NCBI GenBank assembly: GCA_037783415.1
Contig: JAZGTN010000068.1
Span: 3,100,001 to 3,164,000, forward strand
Origin: Leptasterias polaris
Lineage: Eukaryota; Echinodermata; Asteroidea; Forcipulatida; Asteriidae
Length of the DNA stretch: 64,000 nt
Direction: 5' to 3'
Position numbers and translations under genes: made by a program
The notes under the pieces: generated by a model
Told to the model about the DNA's origin: nothing
Database searches by the model: none
Seen by the model: only the letters and a program-made list of their open reading frames with translations
Shown: positions 36,585 through 47,155 of the stretch, piece by piece
Numbering within the stretch: the first letter of the stretch is position 1
Layout of the letters: each line of letters opens with the position of its first letter

Positions 36585-38419
36585 GCCATTTAACTCACAG
36601 TAATTTACTGTCCCAGAAAAAGTGCTAACTAAAAATGGAAATGAAGGTATGAATGAGAATGCTTATCTGTAAGATTGCCTGGAACTGGTTGCATATAAAT
36701 TGCCAATTGTAAAATGGCTCTAAGAATAAACATTGCCACTTCCCAATCAAAATAGTGTTCATATTAGGATTAAATTTGTTCACGCAGATGATTGGAATTG
36801 GTAATAAACAACTATTCGTTTAATCTGAAAGCTTACGGTTTATGAACTTGGTGCCAGTACCAATTTTCTGAGAATTATTAGCATCTTGAATACCATGAAG
36901 GTGTTTTAATTTTTATTTGCCAGTTCAAAATGCACTAATATAAACGTAGGCAAAATTTCTGACAAAACATAAAGCATTATACAACATTTTCTGGGAAAAC
37001 CCCCCACCAAACCATGACTCCAGCGTGTAATGGAATTCATGCAGGTTGGTTGTAAGAGATGTTCAGAGAAACCTAGAGGATAGAAATAAATAGACTTTCC
37101 CAAACCTCTTGGTGATTGTTTGTTTATCAGATAAACTTCATTGCTCAACAGCCTCAGGTCATGATCAATCCAGTCCACAGGTACAGTCCACAGCAGGTTT
37201 ACTCTGTACACACGCACAGAAACAGTCATCTTCTTGTGTTCTATTTGTGGCAGAATCTAGACCCACAAACTGGATTTCCTTCCCAAAGTTAGGCCAAGCA
37301 AACCGCCAACACGCTAGATTATTTATTAGGATATTCCCTTCACCGCTGGCACATAAATAAAAATGGAGCACATGGCTTAATCATCATTCCATTTGTCAAC
37401 AAACCTATCAGTAACAAACGTGCAAAGAGTTTGGATAAAACATTGATTCGCTGGAAATTAGATCTGTCAGAGAGCTTGGAGTTTCAGAGGTGTTGGTGTG
37501 AGAGAAGTTTATGTGTGGTGTTATTCTCAGACAGATGTCAGCTGGTACATTGCTTGCTAAAAAAATGGTCTTTAAAGAGGGGGATGGAAAGTGGGCGTTA
37601 GTGATCAAGTTTCTCCTGCTTTGATGCAAGTTGGGAACAACAAATTCCGCCAAATTGTTTGTGTATTAGGTTTACCTCTGGAGTGATCATTCTTGCTTTG
37701 CCGTAATATAATCAGTAACTCCCTGAGACTTCACTAATGAGGAAGTTTGAATATAAAGTATAAAGTATAAAGTCAGATTTGAACAATTTTAATTAAACTG
37801 ATGTAATTGTTGCTGAGATGAGGGTATTTTGCTTAGTTGTATGTAAGAACTCAAGGTATAGCTGCCCAAAAGAAGTTTGGGTATAAGCTTATGCCTTGAA
37901 GAAAACAAACAAATTAATCCAGACATAGCTCAAGACTCTAACCCTTCCAAACACAAATTAACACTAAGTTTACAGATTTCACTTACATTGTCAAAGAGAA
38001 TTATTTGAAAGTAGGAGTTTCATAGAATGATAATTATTATACTTTTTAACACCAGCCTCCCCCTTCACCCACACTCCCCTAATATACGGAACATTTCCTT
38101 TCCTGCTGAAATATGTGCATGTACATAAGGCCCAAAATAAAAGAATAGCGAGACGTAAAGGCAGAGAGTGTTCAAAATATTGCATTTATTCAGATATGTT
38201 AATCCAAATTATTATTATTAAAAAGTATGTTAAAACTAATAGCAATCTATTCATTATTCTTAAGTTGATCTCATTTGGACTAGAAGCTTAAAACTAATTT
38301 ATTTATTCATTTTCAAACAGAAAAGAGTACAAATTACAGGAAATCAAGGCATACATGAAAAGACAAAGCTTATTAAGGAATGCATTTAACATGAATTATT
38401 TACAGAGAAGAAGTTGAAC

Positions 38420-38630
38420 ATAGAAAATTTGATTAGAGCAGAACTTGAACCTGCGACCTCCAGATTAACGTGCCTGTGCCTGTTGGTGGTCTCCCTACTT
38501 TGTCAATATTTTCGTTCGCGGGTGCCAGTCAGAAGCCATTTGACCTGTACCTGCCATATAGCCAGGGATCACACCCAAGTTTACGATTCAACCTGGGAAG
38601 CGGCAGCAGAGGGATCACCTTATGGATGCA
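38420..38630 (-). mobile_element. tRNA-related SINE-like fragment (minus strand)
   Basis: Read on the minus strand, the segment near 38440-38475 gives ggaggtcgcaggttcaagtt, a good polymerase III box B. A possible box A lies upstream near tagggagaccaccaacagg. The tRNA-like head is followed by attagagcagaac-type sequence reversed. No clear poly(A) tail or flanking duplication was seen, so the boundaries are approximate. Confidence 0.5.
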
Positions 38631-38857
38631 ACTTTTTATTTCAGATATCAATTAATAAGCCACAAGGGAAACCTTGTGGCTTATAAATTGAGAAAAGAAC
38701 AGTTATAACAGTATAAGACATGCATATGCAACTGACAATCAAACAGACTAGACAGAAACAATCAGACCACAAACAGATAAACGAAGAAAGGACAGAAAAG
38801 ATATGAAGACAATAAAGAGGGAAGAAACTGATGATAAGTTGACTTTCTATTTTGTAG

Positions 38858-38916
38858 GTTCATCAATGCACGACGTAGGATAGTTCAGCCGATGATAGAC
38901 CAATCAAACCGTGCAG
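38858..38916 (+). CDS. Meis: Meis coding exon: homeodomain recognition helix (WFINARRR)
   Basis: This 59 bp exon completes Trp48 and reads FINARRRIVQPMIDQSNRA, the DNA-contacting part of helix 3 and the conserved tail after it. Ile50 and Asn51 are present as expected for TALE factors that bind TGACAG-type sites. The acceptor is ttttgtag and the donor gtgagt at 38917, with one base (G) of the next codon included. The exon size matches the 59 bp exon of vertebrate Meis genes as I recall it. No substitution is evident in the recognition residues, so the DNA-binding domain looks intact and under constraint. Confidence 0.97.
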
Positions 38917-39630
38917 GTGAGTGTGTGTGGGTAGACAATCTCAATCATAACACCTTAAGCATGCTGTGACTGTGATCTACTACTAACCAGCAAAATAACA
39001 ACTCAAACTCGGAAAGTAATCATAAGGAAAAAAGATTGATTGGTTTCAATCATATAAAGTTCATATCTGTAATAATCTTCAAGACAAAGTGAATGTACTA
39101 TCATTTGAAGACCCAAATCACTGTTGCTTAAATCTAATGTCGCAGTCTAAACAAATGTGCAAATTTCTGTTAAAATTTGAGCCACTTTTCATTGATTTCG
39201 CTAAAATGTGACCACTGACTAAGATGAAATTTCCTCATGTTACTTTATATGGTGTCTTCATTGATTGACTGTTGTTGTGACTTTCATCTCTTAAAGTTTG
39301 GGCCATAGATTGGTTTTTTCAACGTATTACTGATTTATGAACCAAATTATCAATAAAGATATGATAAAAGTCACCTGTGAATGTTTTAGCTGAATAGAAT
39401 GTCTACATGTTGAGAAAACTGCAAAAACTGTCACAGTATTTTCACCAAGAAATCCATCCATGTTGAGTGAGGTGACAGATAGAGGGTACCAACTGTATCT
39501 CTGGCTGTAGCATTCACAAGCGTGTTTACACTGCAGGAATTTGACTCTCCAAAACTCACTTGCTGGCCATTTTTGGATATTCAAATTTTCTGACAAACTG
39601 TTATTGATTTCTAATCAATTTAGAATAATC
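38917..39630 (+). other. Meis last intron, first part, nothing recognised
   Basis: AT-rich noncoding sequence after the recognition-helix exon. Confidence 0.6.
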
Positions 39631-40272
39631 ACTCTGTAGCCTCGACCAGATTAACTGAGTCCATGGTCTCTGCAGCCTCAAGGCCAAGACCAGAGCAAAA
39701 GAGTCTGTGGTCTCTGTAGCCTCATGACCAGATCAACAGAGTCCATGGTCTCTGTAGCCTCAAGGCCAAGACCAGAGCAAAAGAGTCTGTGGTCTCTGTA
39801 GCCTCATGACCAGAGCTACAGAGTCCATGGTCTCTGTAGCCTCAAGGCCAAGACCAGAGCTAAAGAGTCCATGGTCTCTGTAGCCTCAAGGCCAAGACCA
39901 GAGCTACAGAGTCCATGGTCTCTGTAGCCTCAAGGCCATAACCAGAGCTACAGAGTCCATGGTCTCTGCAGCCTCAAGGCCATGACCAGAGCTACAGAGT
40001 ACATGGTCTCTGTAGCCTCAAGGCCAAGACCAGAGCTACAGAGTCTGTGGTCTCTGCAGCCTCAAGGTTATGACCAAAGCAAATTAGTCCATGGTCTCTG
40101 CAGCCTCAAGGCCATGACCAGAGCAACAGAGTCCATGGTCTCTGTAGCCTCAAGGATGACCAGAGCAACATAGTCCATGGTCTCTGCAGCCTCAAGGCCA
40201 TGACCAGAACAACAGAGTCCATGGTCTATGTAGGCTCAAGGCCAAGACCAGAGCTACAGAGTCCATGGTCTC
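39631..40272 (+). repeat. About 15-copy array of 37/44 bp units
   Basis: The unit is cagagtccatggtctctgta then gcctcaaggccaagaccagagcta (44 bp). Several early units lack 7 bp (37 bp form: cctcatgaccagag). In the first 200 bp the long and short forms alternate, giving an 81 bp higher-order period. Copies are visibly diverged, so this array is older than those at 21296-23865. Confidence 0.93.
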
Positions 40273-40910
40273 GAGGCATCCAACACCTGAGATTGGGCGA
40301 CAGCCTTTACTTTTCATACAAACTTGCTGAGAATGAAAACATAATTTCTTAGTGGAAGAAGGTGTCAAGCCAAAAGGCTCTCTGTTAAGAAAAATCACAA
40401 CTGCATTCTTTCTGCCTTTTTTCTATGCATACTTCCAGTTTAGCAGCTTAGTTTGTTGAGTACAACTTTTCTTGATCAGTTTTGTGAATATTGGTTTGCA
40501 GTGAAGAATATGAATGATAGATTCATCCTTGAGAGACCTACACCCTACTCTAGTACAAAGTGCAAATAAATTGGTCGTTATGACGATTTAATTCCCAAAG
40601 TCATAAATTTTGCAATGACCATTTCATCAGAAAACTCACAAACACTAAAAAGGTGGCTGCAATCCTTTAGCCCTTAATAAAAGTAACGTATAAACTACAT
40701 ACCCCATTACTGATTGTATTTTGCAACATGAAAGTGTTACAGTTTTTGGGGGACCAGTGCACCAATGGGACTGTGTTCCTGACTACATATACCTTTATTT
40801 TATAGATCTAGGCCCAGTTTGCTATTTGCAGTAAATGCTGCTCAGTAAACAGTAGCAGAGAACCAGTCACAAACAGAACATTTCATGGTGTTTGGACTGT
40901 TTCTACTACA

Positions 40911-40984
40911 GAAAATACGTCACCTCCGATACCTACAAATGCATTTACATTGTGCATGCGCAAGCAACTCCGCTGAACAAAAGC
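40911..40984 (+). repeat. Left inverted terminal repeat of the DIRS-like element
   Basis: Starts gaaaatacgtcacctccgat and ends tgaacaaaagcaaag. Its inverse is at 44694-44764, with a few mismatches and small indels. Confidence 0.88.
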
Positions 40985-41569
40985 AAAGCACCTCCCCTAG
41001 CACTGCACGTCCCAAGTGTACACACGAAATACGCCCTTCTTTTTACACCGCGCCATAGTGTCAAGTCGTTTTTCTGTTTTTCTCTCTACCCTCGGTACAA
41101 CGTAATGTTACACTATAGTGCAAGCAGTTTGGTCCAAATTCTAGACAACTCCGTCAACGATGTCAGAATCTTCCAAAGCAAAGACTAAAAGAACCTTACA
41201 GGAAATTGATATGTAGATCCTGCGGTGATCCTCCGTCGACCTTAGAATTTGACGTTCATTCTACGTGCCAGAGATATCGTGGCGTTCACAGGAAAACCCT
41301 GCTGGTCTGCCACCTGGTCTGCCACCTGGTCTGCCGCGGATTGGAAAGTTTTAACGGCGTCGCAGGATAGGTTTCCGGGGGAGTTCCGGCTTACCCTCAA
41401 CGCCCCGCCAACTTCCAGGCCTATCCATGGTCATTTTTTCGTAGACGATCCTCGCCTATATGAGTCGACACATCCTTCCATGGGTTCTTACACTACCTTT
41501 TTGTCACCCAACGGATATTTTACCAACGTACTATCCTCAGGAACGGACACCAGTTAACGGAAGTTTTTC

Positions 41570-41780
41570 TCGCTCCGATGTTTGCCCACTACCGCGAAAC
41601 GTGGATTTTTCTCGGCGACATCTTCAAGGTGACATCGGGGACCGCTCCGAATTCCACCGCTCCCGCTCTAGACGTTCCCGTTCTCGCTCTGGTGTTCGCC
41701 CACTACCGTGAAATGCAGATTTTCTCGGCGACTTCTTCAAGGTGACATAGGGGACCGCTCCGATGCTCTGAGTTCACGCT
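41570..41780 (+). repeat. Two-copy duplication of about 125 bp inside the DIRS gag-like region
   Basis: The block cgctccgatgtttgcccact through tcttcaaggtgacatcgggg is repeated near 41690-41760 with a few substitutions (ttcgcccactaccgtgaaa, gacttcttcaagg). The spacer is Arg/Ser-coding (ccgctcccgctctagacg). Confidence 0.75.
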
Positions 41781-42765
41781 CGCCGATAAGACCCCACCCT
41801 GGGTCACCTGCAAACGATCCCCGATCGTTCGGATGTTTCTCCTCTTGGCGTTTATCCCGTTCTGGATCCTCTCCAAGGAGCTCTGTTGGGTCAGATCTTG
41901 ATTTGGTGGAGCCTGGGAACACTTCCATGGAGGGAAGTACTATTTTACAGTTCCCTCCTCCTTTTCCCAGAGAGGCTTCCCGCTTGTCATTTTGCAGGGA
42001 TTCCGCCCAGCCCGCTCCTCCACCAAAGTTTACCATTCTTGTAGACAGCTTCTGCTCTGAGAATATTGAAGAGGCTTTCTTTAAAAGAAAAAGCATCTGA
42101 TAATTCCTGCTCATGAATCATCTCTCTTCAAAACATATAAACCGATGATAACGATAGATTTTTCATGGCCCCGTCAATTTCATCAATGTTAAAGATAAGC
42201 TTCAATCTGAAAAAATATATATAAAAAAAAAAATAAAAAATATAATAATAATAAATCCAGATAAATGCACGAAAGACCTTGACTGTTCTTTCTTGAAGCT
42301 AGACCGCCATTTACTCAGGCTTCAAAAGTTCCCGCTACAGTGGATCCAGAATTCCCCACCTGTCATGTTTAAATGTCTTGATGACTGCCTGGGTTCCTGC
42401 CTACGGACCATCGCTACCAGTTCTGCTTTATAGCAACTTCCCTGCGTAGGTCTCTTATTCTCGACCAGCTCTTCTGGCCCTCTCAGGGCTCCAGAGAACG
42501 CATGGAAGAACTACCCCTTCTCGGAAGTGACCTCTTTTTTTCTTCGAAAATAGATTTGACGAAGTCATGCTCCAAGAAGCGAAGCGTCTGAAGACTGATG
42601 AGAAGATTAACCTACGTCTTACCCTCCAGTAAATCTTCTTCACTGTCCTTTAGCACTACCGACAAGAGCAGGAAAAGCAACCAAGGGTCTTTTCGTCGCC
42701 CCAACCGTTCCCATTTTTGTTGACCAAAGGCCACCTTCACTCGCCCGACTGCCAAAACTCAACCA

Positions 42766-43240
42766 GTGGCGACCAATCATCAATCTTCGGCCCCTCAAGG
42801 CCTTCATTCGACCCAAACATTTCCGGATGGAAACCCTGAAAACTGTCTTACAATCTCTTCCTCAGGACTGGTGGGCCACTTCCCTCGACTTGAGAGACGC
42901 TTACCCCCATGCACCGATTCATACAAATCACCAGGGATACATCCAGTTCACTTACCGACACAAGACCTACCAGTTTTGATGCCTCTCGTTTGGCCTCTCA
43001 ACTGCTCCAAGGGTCTTTACCAGAATCACATTTTTATGTACCTGGACGACTGGTTGCTTGTGGGCCCCTCTTACTCAGACACTGAAAGAATGTATTCGAC
43101 TCTTCCTTACTTCTTAACGCTCCCAGCCAGGGCCTGGCTTTGTCTACTGGGGTTCATGGCTAGTCTCGTAGACTTAGTTCCATGGTGCAGAATGCATATG
43201 CGCCCTCTTAAGCTTCATCTGCTTTTTCATTACTGACCCC
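42766..43240 (+). pseudogene. DIRS-like reverse transcriptase, broken
   Basis: Frames switch, but the order of motifs is clear. RPIINLRPLK and FRMETLKTVL lead to motif A, WATSLDLRDAYPHAPIH. QFTYRHKTYQF is then followed by a stop codon (about 42978) and SFGLSTAPRVFTRI. The catalytic YLDDWLLVG (about 43039-43065) follows in another frame. Between FTRI and YLDD roughly 20 residues expected in the family are missing. The catalytic Asp residues survive, but the protein cannot be made. Confidence 0.85.
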
Positions 43241-43359
43241 AAAGGGACGTACATGTAGTTACCAAATGAGTTCCAGTCAACTCCCTTATCCAATCCCATC
43301 TCAAATGGTGGCTTCGTCATGAGAACCTTCTCTGCGGCACAACATTTCTGCAACCCACA

Positions 43360-44110
43360 CCATCAGTTACTCTGACAACAGATGTCTCACAGTCAGGTTG
43401 GGGTGCTCACCTGGCAATCTTTCGGTGGCCGGAACTTGGTCACCCACAGAAAAGCTACTTCACTTCAATCTGCTAGAACTTCTAGCAGTTCTAAGGCTCT
43501 TCAACATGTGAACAGCAGAGTCATGTATCGACAGACAATTCCCAGTAGTTTCCTACATAAACCGCCAAGGGGGTAACACCTCACCTTCCCTTAGCATGCA
43601 TACATGGGAACTCCTCAATTGGTGCATTCCCCTGCCAGATCTCACTACAAGCACACCACCTGTCGGGGAAAGAAAGTGTCATTGCAGATGCACTCTCGCG
43701 GGGTCGAGCAGTGCCCACAGAGTGGTCCCTTCACCGCCCCACAGTCTAAAAGTTTTTTCAATATTCTGGACACGCCTCACGTAGACCTCTTTGCGTCCCA
43801 TCTTAACCAACTTCCAACCATTTGCACCCGACTAGCTCATCCTCTATCTTGGGCAACAGACTCCCTGAGCTTCTGCTGGACAGGTCTCTTGGGGTATGCC
43901 CTTTCCCCAATTTCCCTGCTACCTCAAGTGCTACAAAAGATAAAACAGCAGAGTTGCAAGATATTTTTGGTTGCCACTCTTTGGCCAAGGCTTGTCTGGT
44001 TTTTCCTCAGCTGCTCGACCTTCTTACCCGACCTTCTACCTTCTTACCCGACCTTCTATCGTCCTACCAAAACGTCCAGACCTGTTGACACAACCAGTCA
44101 CAAAGTTCCT
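43360..44110 (+). pseudogene. DIRS-like RNase H / DLFAS region, broken
   Basis: LTTDVSQSGWGAHL (about 43372-43413) is the start of a DIRS RNase H-like domain, which has a DxSxxGWGA motif. Downstream, HVDLFASHLNQLP, PLSWATDSLS, CWTGL and LPQVLQKIK (about 43780-43945) follow the block conserved in DIRS polyproteins. VATLWPRLVWF (about 43968-44000) corresponds to the usual APLWP-xxPWF motif. Several frameshifts are needed. Confidence 0.75.
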
Positions 44111-44459
44111 ACATCTGGATCCGGACAGTCTCCATCTCTGTGCCTGGATGCTGTCAAATCTTACTTCTGAACAGCTGGCCTTTTGTAAGACGCTGCTTCC
44201 TTGGCAGCCACGAGCAGACGTTCTTCGACCAGAAGAATATATGACAATCGCTTACAACATTACATCTAATGGTGCAACAAGAAAGGCTTCAGTCCCCATT
44301 CTGCATCTTTAACAGAGGTTGGGGGTTTTCTTCTTCACCTGTTTAAATCGGGTCTCCAGCAGCAATTTGTTGCTACTGATCTGCCATCGGCGTAATACAT
44401 AGAGGGTATAATACGACGATAGCTCCAACCTTTCAAACAACACTGCCATCTCACACCTT

Positions 44460-44692
44460 CTGAAGGATATGTTCGTAGACAGACCACCCACTCAAAAGCT
44501 TACCCCTTCCTGGGACCTTGGCAGCATCCTTCTTCATCTGGTAAAGTCTCCCTCTGAACCATCGGGATCCTCTTCCTTTCATTTGCTGGCGGTCAAAACA
44601 GTCTTTCTGCTTGCGGCCTCCACGGTCCGTTGTAGAACTGAACCCCCTGCTCTGTCCTTAGAACCAGGCAACTTGCGCTGGGAACCAGGGGG
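44460..44692 (+). pseudogene. DIRS-like tyrosine recombinase, N-terminal remnant
   Basis: VDRPPTQKLTPSWDLGSILL, followed by HLVKSPSEPSG and AVKTVFLLAASTVRCRTEPPAL, matches the start of DIRS tyrosine recombinases: PPxxPxxPxWDLxxVLxxL, then KTxFLLALAS, then RxSEL. The first catalytic Arg sits in this RxSEL-like block (RCRTEP). The remaining catalytic residues (His-x-x-Arg and Tyr) are absent because the right inverted repeat starts immediately after. The 3' half was lost. Confidence 0.75.
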
Positions 44693-44693
44693 G

Positions 44694-44764
44694 TGTTTTT
44701 GTTCAGCGGAGTTGCTTGCGCATGCGCACTGTAAATGCATTTGTAATCAGAGGTGAGTATTTTC
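44694..44764 (-). repeat. Right inverted terminal repeat of the DIRS-like element
   Basis: Starts gtgtttttgttcagcggagt and ends gaggtgagtattttc, the inverse of 40911-40984. Confidence 0.88.
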
Positions 44765-46374
44765 TTATTAGAATAGAAAATCCCTGCGGATTTAGGGATA
44801 TTCTCTGCTGAACATTTGTATGCATTTCAGCTTTATGAAATGGAGCACAGAAGAGAGGTTTTGAAACATACCTGTCACATGATTATACAACATTCTAATT
44901 GGTTTGTCAGAAAATTTTGATGATAACTTAATAAGTTAAAAGAATATTTCTGTTTCTTGCTGGCTGCATGTCTACCCTGCATGCTCTTCCTATTGTTGCA
45001 GTAGCATAACAAATCCTAAATTTAAAAACAAACAATTTGAATGTAATAATTTGATGTTTCAGAATTATTCAATCCTTCTGTTATAGAAATGTACAGGTAT
45101 AAAGATGTTGATTTCAGTAGTAAATTAAGAATGAATTAAGTCAATGTTGGATCTATCCGAGGCCATGTAATAATTTTGCAGGTTCACCGGAATATAGTGG
45201 GTTTTTTCTGGTAGAAGACATCAAATTTGTTCTGTATGGACTTAAGTCACCTGTTTGCCATCTCCAGTCTTAATCCCAGAATATAAAGGTTCTAACCCTA
45301 CCCATGCAGTCCTGTTGGTGCTTGGTGCATTTTTTAAAACCTTGAAGAGTCTGTGAGTACAGTCAATTCAAACTTATCCAATGCACACGCCATATCAGTT
45401 CACTTATTCAGAGAACCAGACTAATTTTATCTGTTTGCAGAGCCCCTAACTTTCAAACAGCAACTATTTGGGCGAAAGAAATTTCAAAAGCTACATCCCG
45501 ACGTTGTAGTCTGTATTATTGATGTTAGGAATGAAAAGGTGCTTGTGAACTATCAGACTAAGGGTAGTGTACCAATGTATGCAGGATGTTATCGACAGCC
45601 TCACTTTCAAATCATGTGAGAATAGAAAAAAGGGCTTAGGAAAAACTTAAATATTACTGCAACCAAAATTGAAGTTTTTTCATGCGGGATCCCCATGAGA
45701 AAACAGCTAATTAACAAACCTGTTTTTAAGTACATTTGGATGAATCAAATGATAACTTTTGAAGTAGGAAACAATAATAATTTACATACCGACAATGTTT
45801 TTTTCATGTTGGGAAATGTCTGGACACCGTTATGAATGACATAAATATTATAGAAGAACTATTTGTTGCATTGTGATGGTAAACAGTGGGTTGCTATGAC
45901 AACGAGTCAATCATGAATGTATTTTAAATTATTTCTGCTTAGAACGTTTTATAGTAACGTATTCTTTGAAACTGGGGAGTTCGAAATTGAGCATTAATTT
46001 AATTTAATAAGGATGAAAAAATTTGTAATACTGTGATTATTTTATATAAAAACAGAATTAACTGTTGTAAACTGTCTACCAAGTTTTGGTCTTATTGCAA
46101 ATATTGGTAATGATCTCATGATTTGACCCCAGCAGAGCTTTAATCAATAACACCTCAATAAACATGCAAGAAGTTTAGTCCTACAAAATAACTGAATAAT
46201 TTGCTACTTCAAACCAAGCATCTGCAGCCAACTGGAACTGTTTTAATTAACAGTATAGTCTGTGCCCCTTTTATTGATCCATACTTGGTTCTGAAGAACA
46301 ATTTATACCAAAACATCAAGACTTCAGGTTTTTCTGAAAGCGATGGATTGATTTTGTATAAAGCATATATGACA
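44765..46374 (+). other. Meis last intron, nothing recognised
   Basis: AT-rich noncoding DNA between the DIRS-like element and the SINE-like piece. Confidence 0.6.
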
Positions 46375-46570
46375 TAGTGGCATGTCATGGCTTAGCAGTC
46401 AAGCACACTGGATCCAAGACCTGGTGATTCTGATCAGCAAAGGTTGGGTTTGAGTCTTGGTCTTGACCCTTGTGTCCTTAAGCAAGACACTTTGGTGTCC
46501 TTAAGCAAGACACTTTGTCATTATTGCATCGTCCTTTGGATTGAACATAAAGTTATTGTGGTTGAGAGAG
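46375..46570 (+). mobile_element. tRNA-derived SINE, degenerate
   Basis: A box A-like catggcttagcagtcaagca (46387-46406) and a box B-like gttgggtttgagtcttgg (46444-46461) are followed by tgtccttaagcaagacactt. That piece is repeated once (46471 and 46497) and is followed by cgtcctttggattgaacata. This layout (tRNA head, then a CTTGAGCAAGRCACTTT-type body, then CGTCCTTCGGATGGGACRTAAAG) is one I know from many aquatic-animal SINEs. Mismatches show an old copy. Confidence 0.65.
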
Positions 46571-46879
46571 ACAAGTAATAAGTTTGGCTGTTGTCTTTGT
46601 ATCCTTCAGTTCCAATTCTGAGAGTTTGGAACTACATGTATGTGAACAGTAGGATTTGTCTTAAATCTAACCCCTAATCCTTAAGGCATTTTAGCTGGAA
46701 TCTTGATTGTAATCTTTAACATCCTCAATTGTTTTGTAACCCTGCAAAACCATTGGCACTATCGCACCTTCCCCCATCATGCCTCAGCTTGCCATAGTTG
46801 GGTTTACTTCCTCTATGTTATGAATATTCAGCAGTCTGAATTATGGAATGGGTTTTTGGGTTGTTAGGGTTATATTTCT

Positions 46880-46935
46880 GTTTTTGTTGTTGTTGTGGTT
46901 GTTGTTATTGTTTTTGTCGTTGTTGTTGTTGTTAT
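46880..46935 (+). repeat. TTG-type simple repeat
   Basis: Imperfect tgttgttgt-type microsatellite shortly before the last Meis acceptor. It contributes pyrimidine/T-rich sequence but is about 100 bp from the AG. Confidence 0.8.
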
Positions 46936-47024
46936 ACAGATGACATTTGTAGCGATCTTCTTGAGCCATGTAATGAAGTGGGTTTTTGTGGGTTTTGGTT
47001 GGTTTCTTTCTTTCTAATCTACAG

Positions 47025-47155
47025 TTCCTGGGATGTCGGGCGGGTCAGCCTATAGCCCCGATAGCCAACCCATGGGGGGGTTTGTGATGGATACACAACA
47101 GATGCATCTCCGCCCACCACCTCCTGGTGATTACTCCGATCATCATCTGTATTGA
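47025..47155 (+). CDS. Meis: Meis last coding exon: C-terminal tail and stop codon
   Basis: After the acceptor ctaatctacag, the exon completes a Val codon and encodes PGMSGGSAYSPDSQPMGGFV followed by MDTQQMHLRPPPPGDYSDHH-LY, then TGA at 47153-47155. QPMGGFVMD is the conserved C-terminal Meis motif. The rest, a Pro-rich tail ending DYSDHHLY, differs from the vertebrate Meis1 ending. The 3' UTR follows, with an AATAAA at 47667-47672 as one possible polyadenylation signal. Other isoforms could splice beyond this point, because a GT lies just after the stop, but no evidence for this can be seen in the DNA. The intron upstream is 8.1 kb and holds a DIRS-like element. Confidence 0.93.

Larger units (their letters stand above)
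35622..38400 (+). other. Meis intron inside the helix-3 split, mostly unremarkable
   Basis: Apart from the poly-G at 35840, the 20 bp array at 36485 and the SINE-like piece at 38420, no structure was recognised. Confidence 0.6.
40911..44764 (+). mobile_element. Decayed DIRS-like (tyrosine recombinase) retrotransposon with inverted terminal repeats
   Basis: The ends are inverted repeats of about 71-74 bp. The left arm (40911-40984) contains acaaatgcatttacattgtg then catgcgcaagcaactccgctgaacaaaa. The right arm (44694-44764) is its near-exact inverse. In between, in order, are a poorly conserved gag-like region (41000-42130), a reverse transcriptase, an RNase H-like block, a DLFAS block and a tyrosine-recombinase N-terminal block, all broken by stops and frameshifts. 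Inverted termini, the order RT-RH-YR and the motif types are those of the DIRS order, which integrates without target duplications. It is about 3.9 kb, shorter than typical intact DIRS elements, and lies in the last Meis intron. Confidence 0.85.

Noticed and set aside
40911..44764. LTR retrotransposon or endogenous retrovirus
   Set aside because: The termini are inverted and not direct, there is no protease or DDE integrase, and a tyrosine-recombinase block is present, so DIRS-like fits better.
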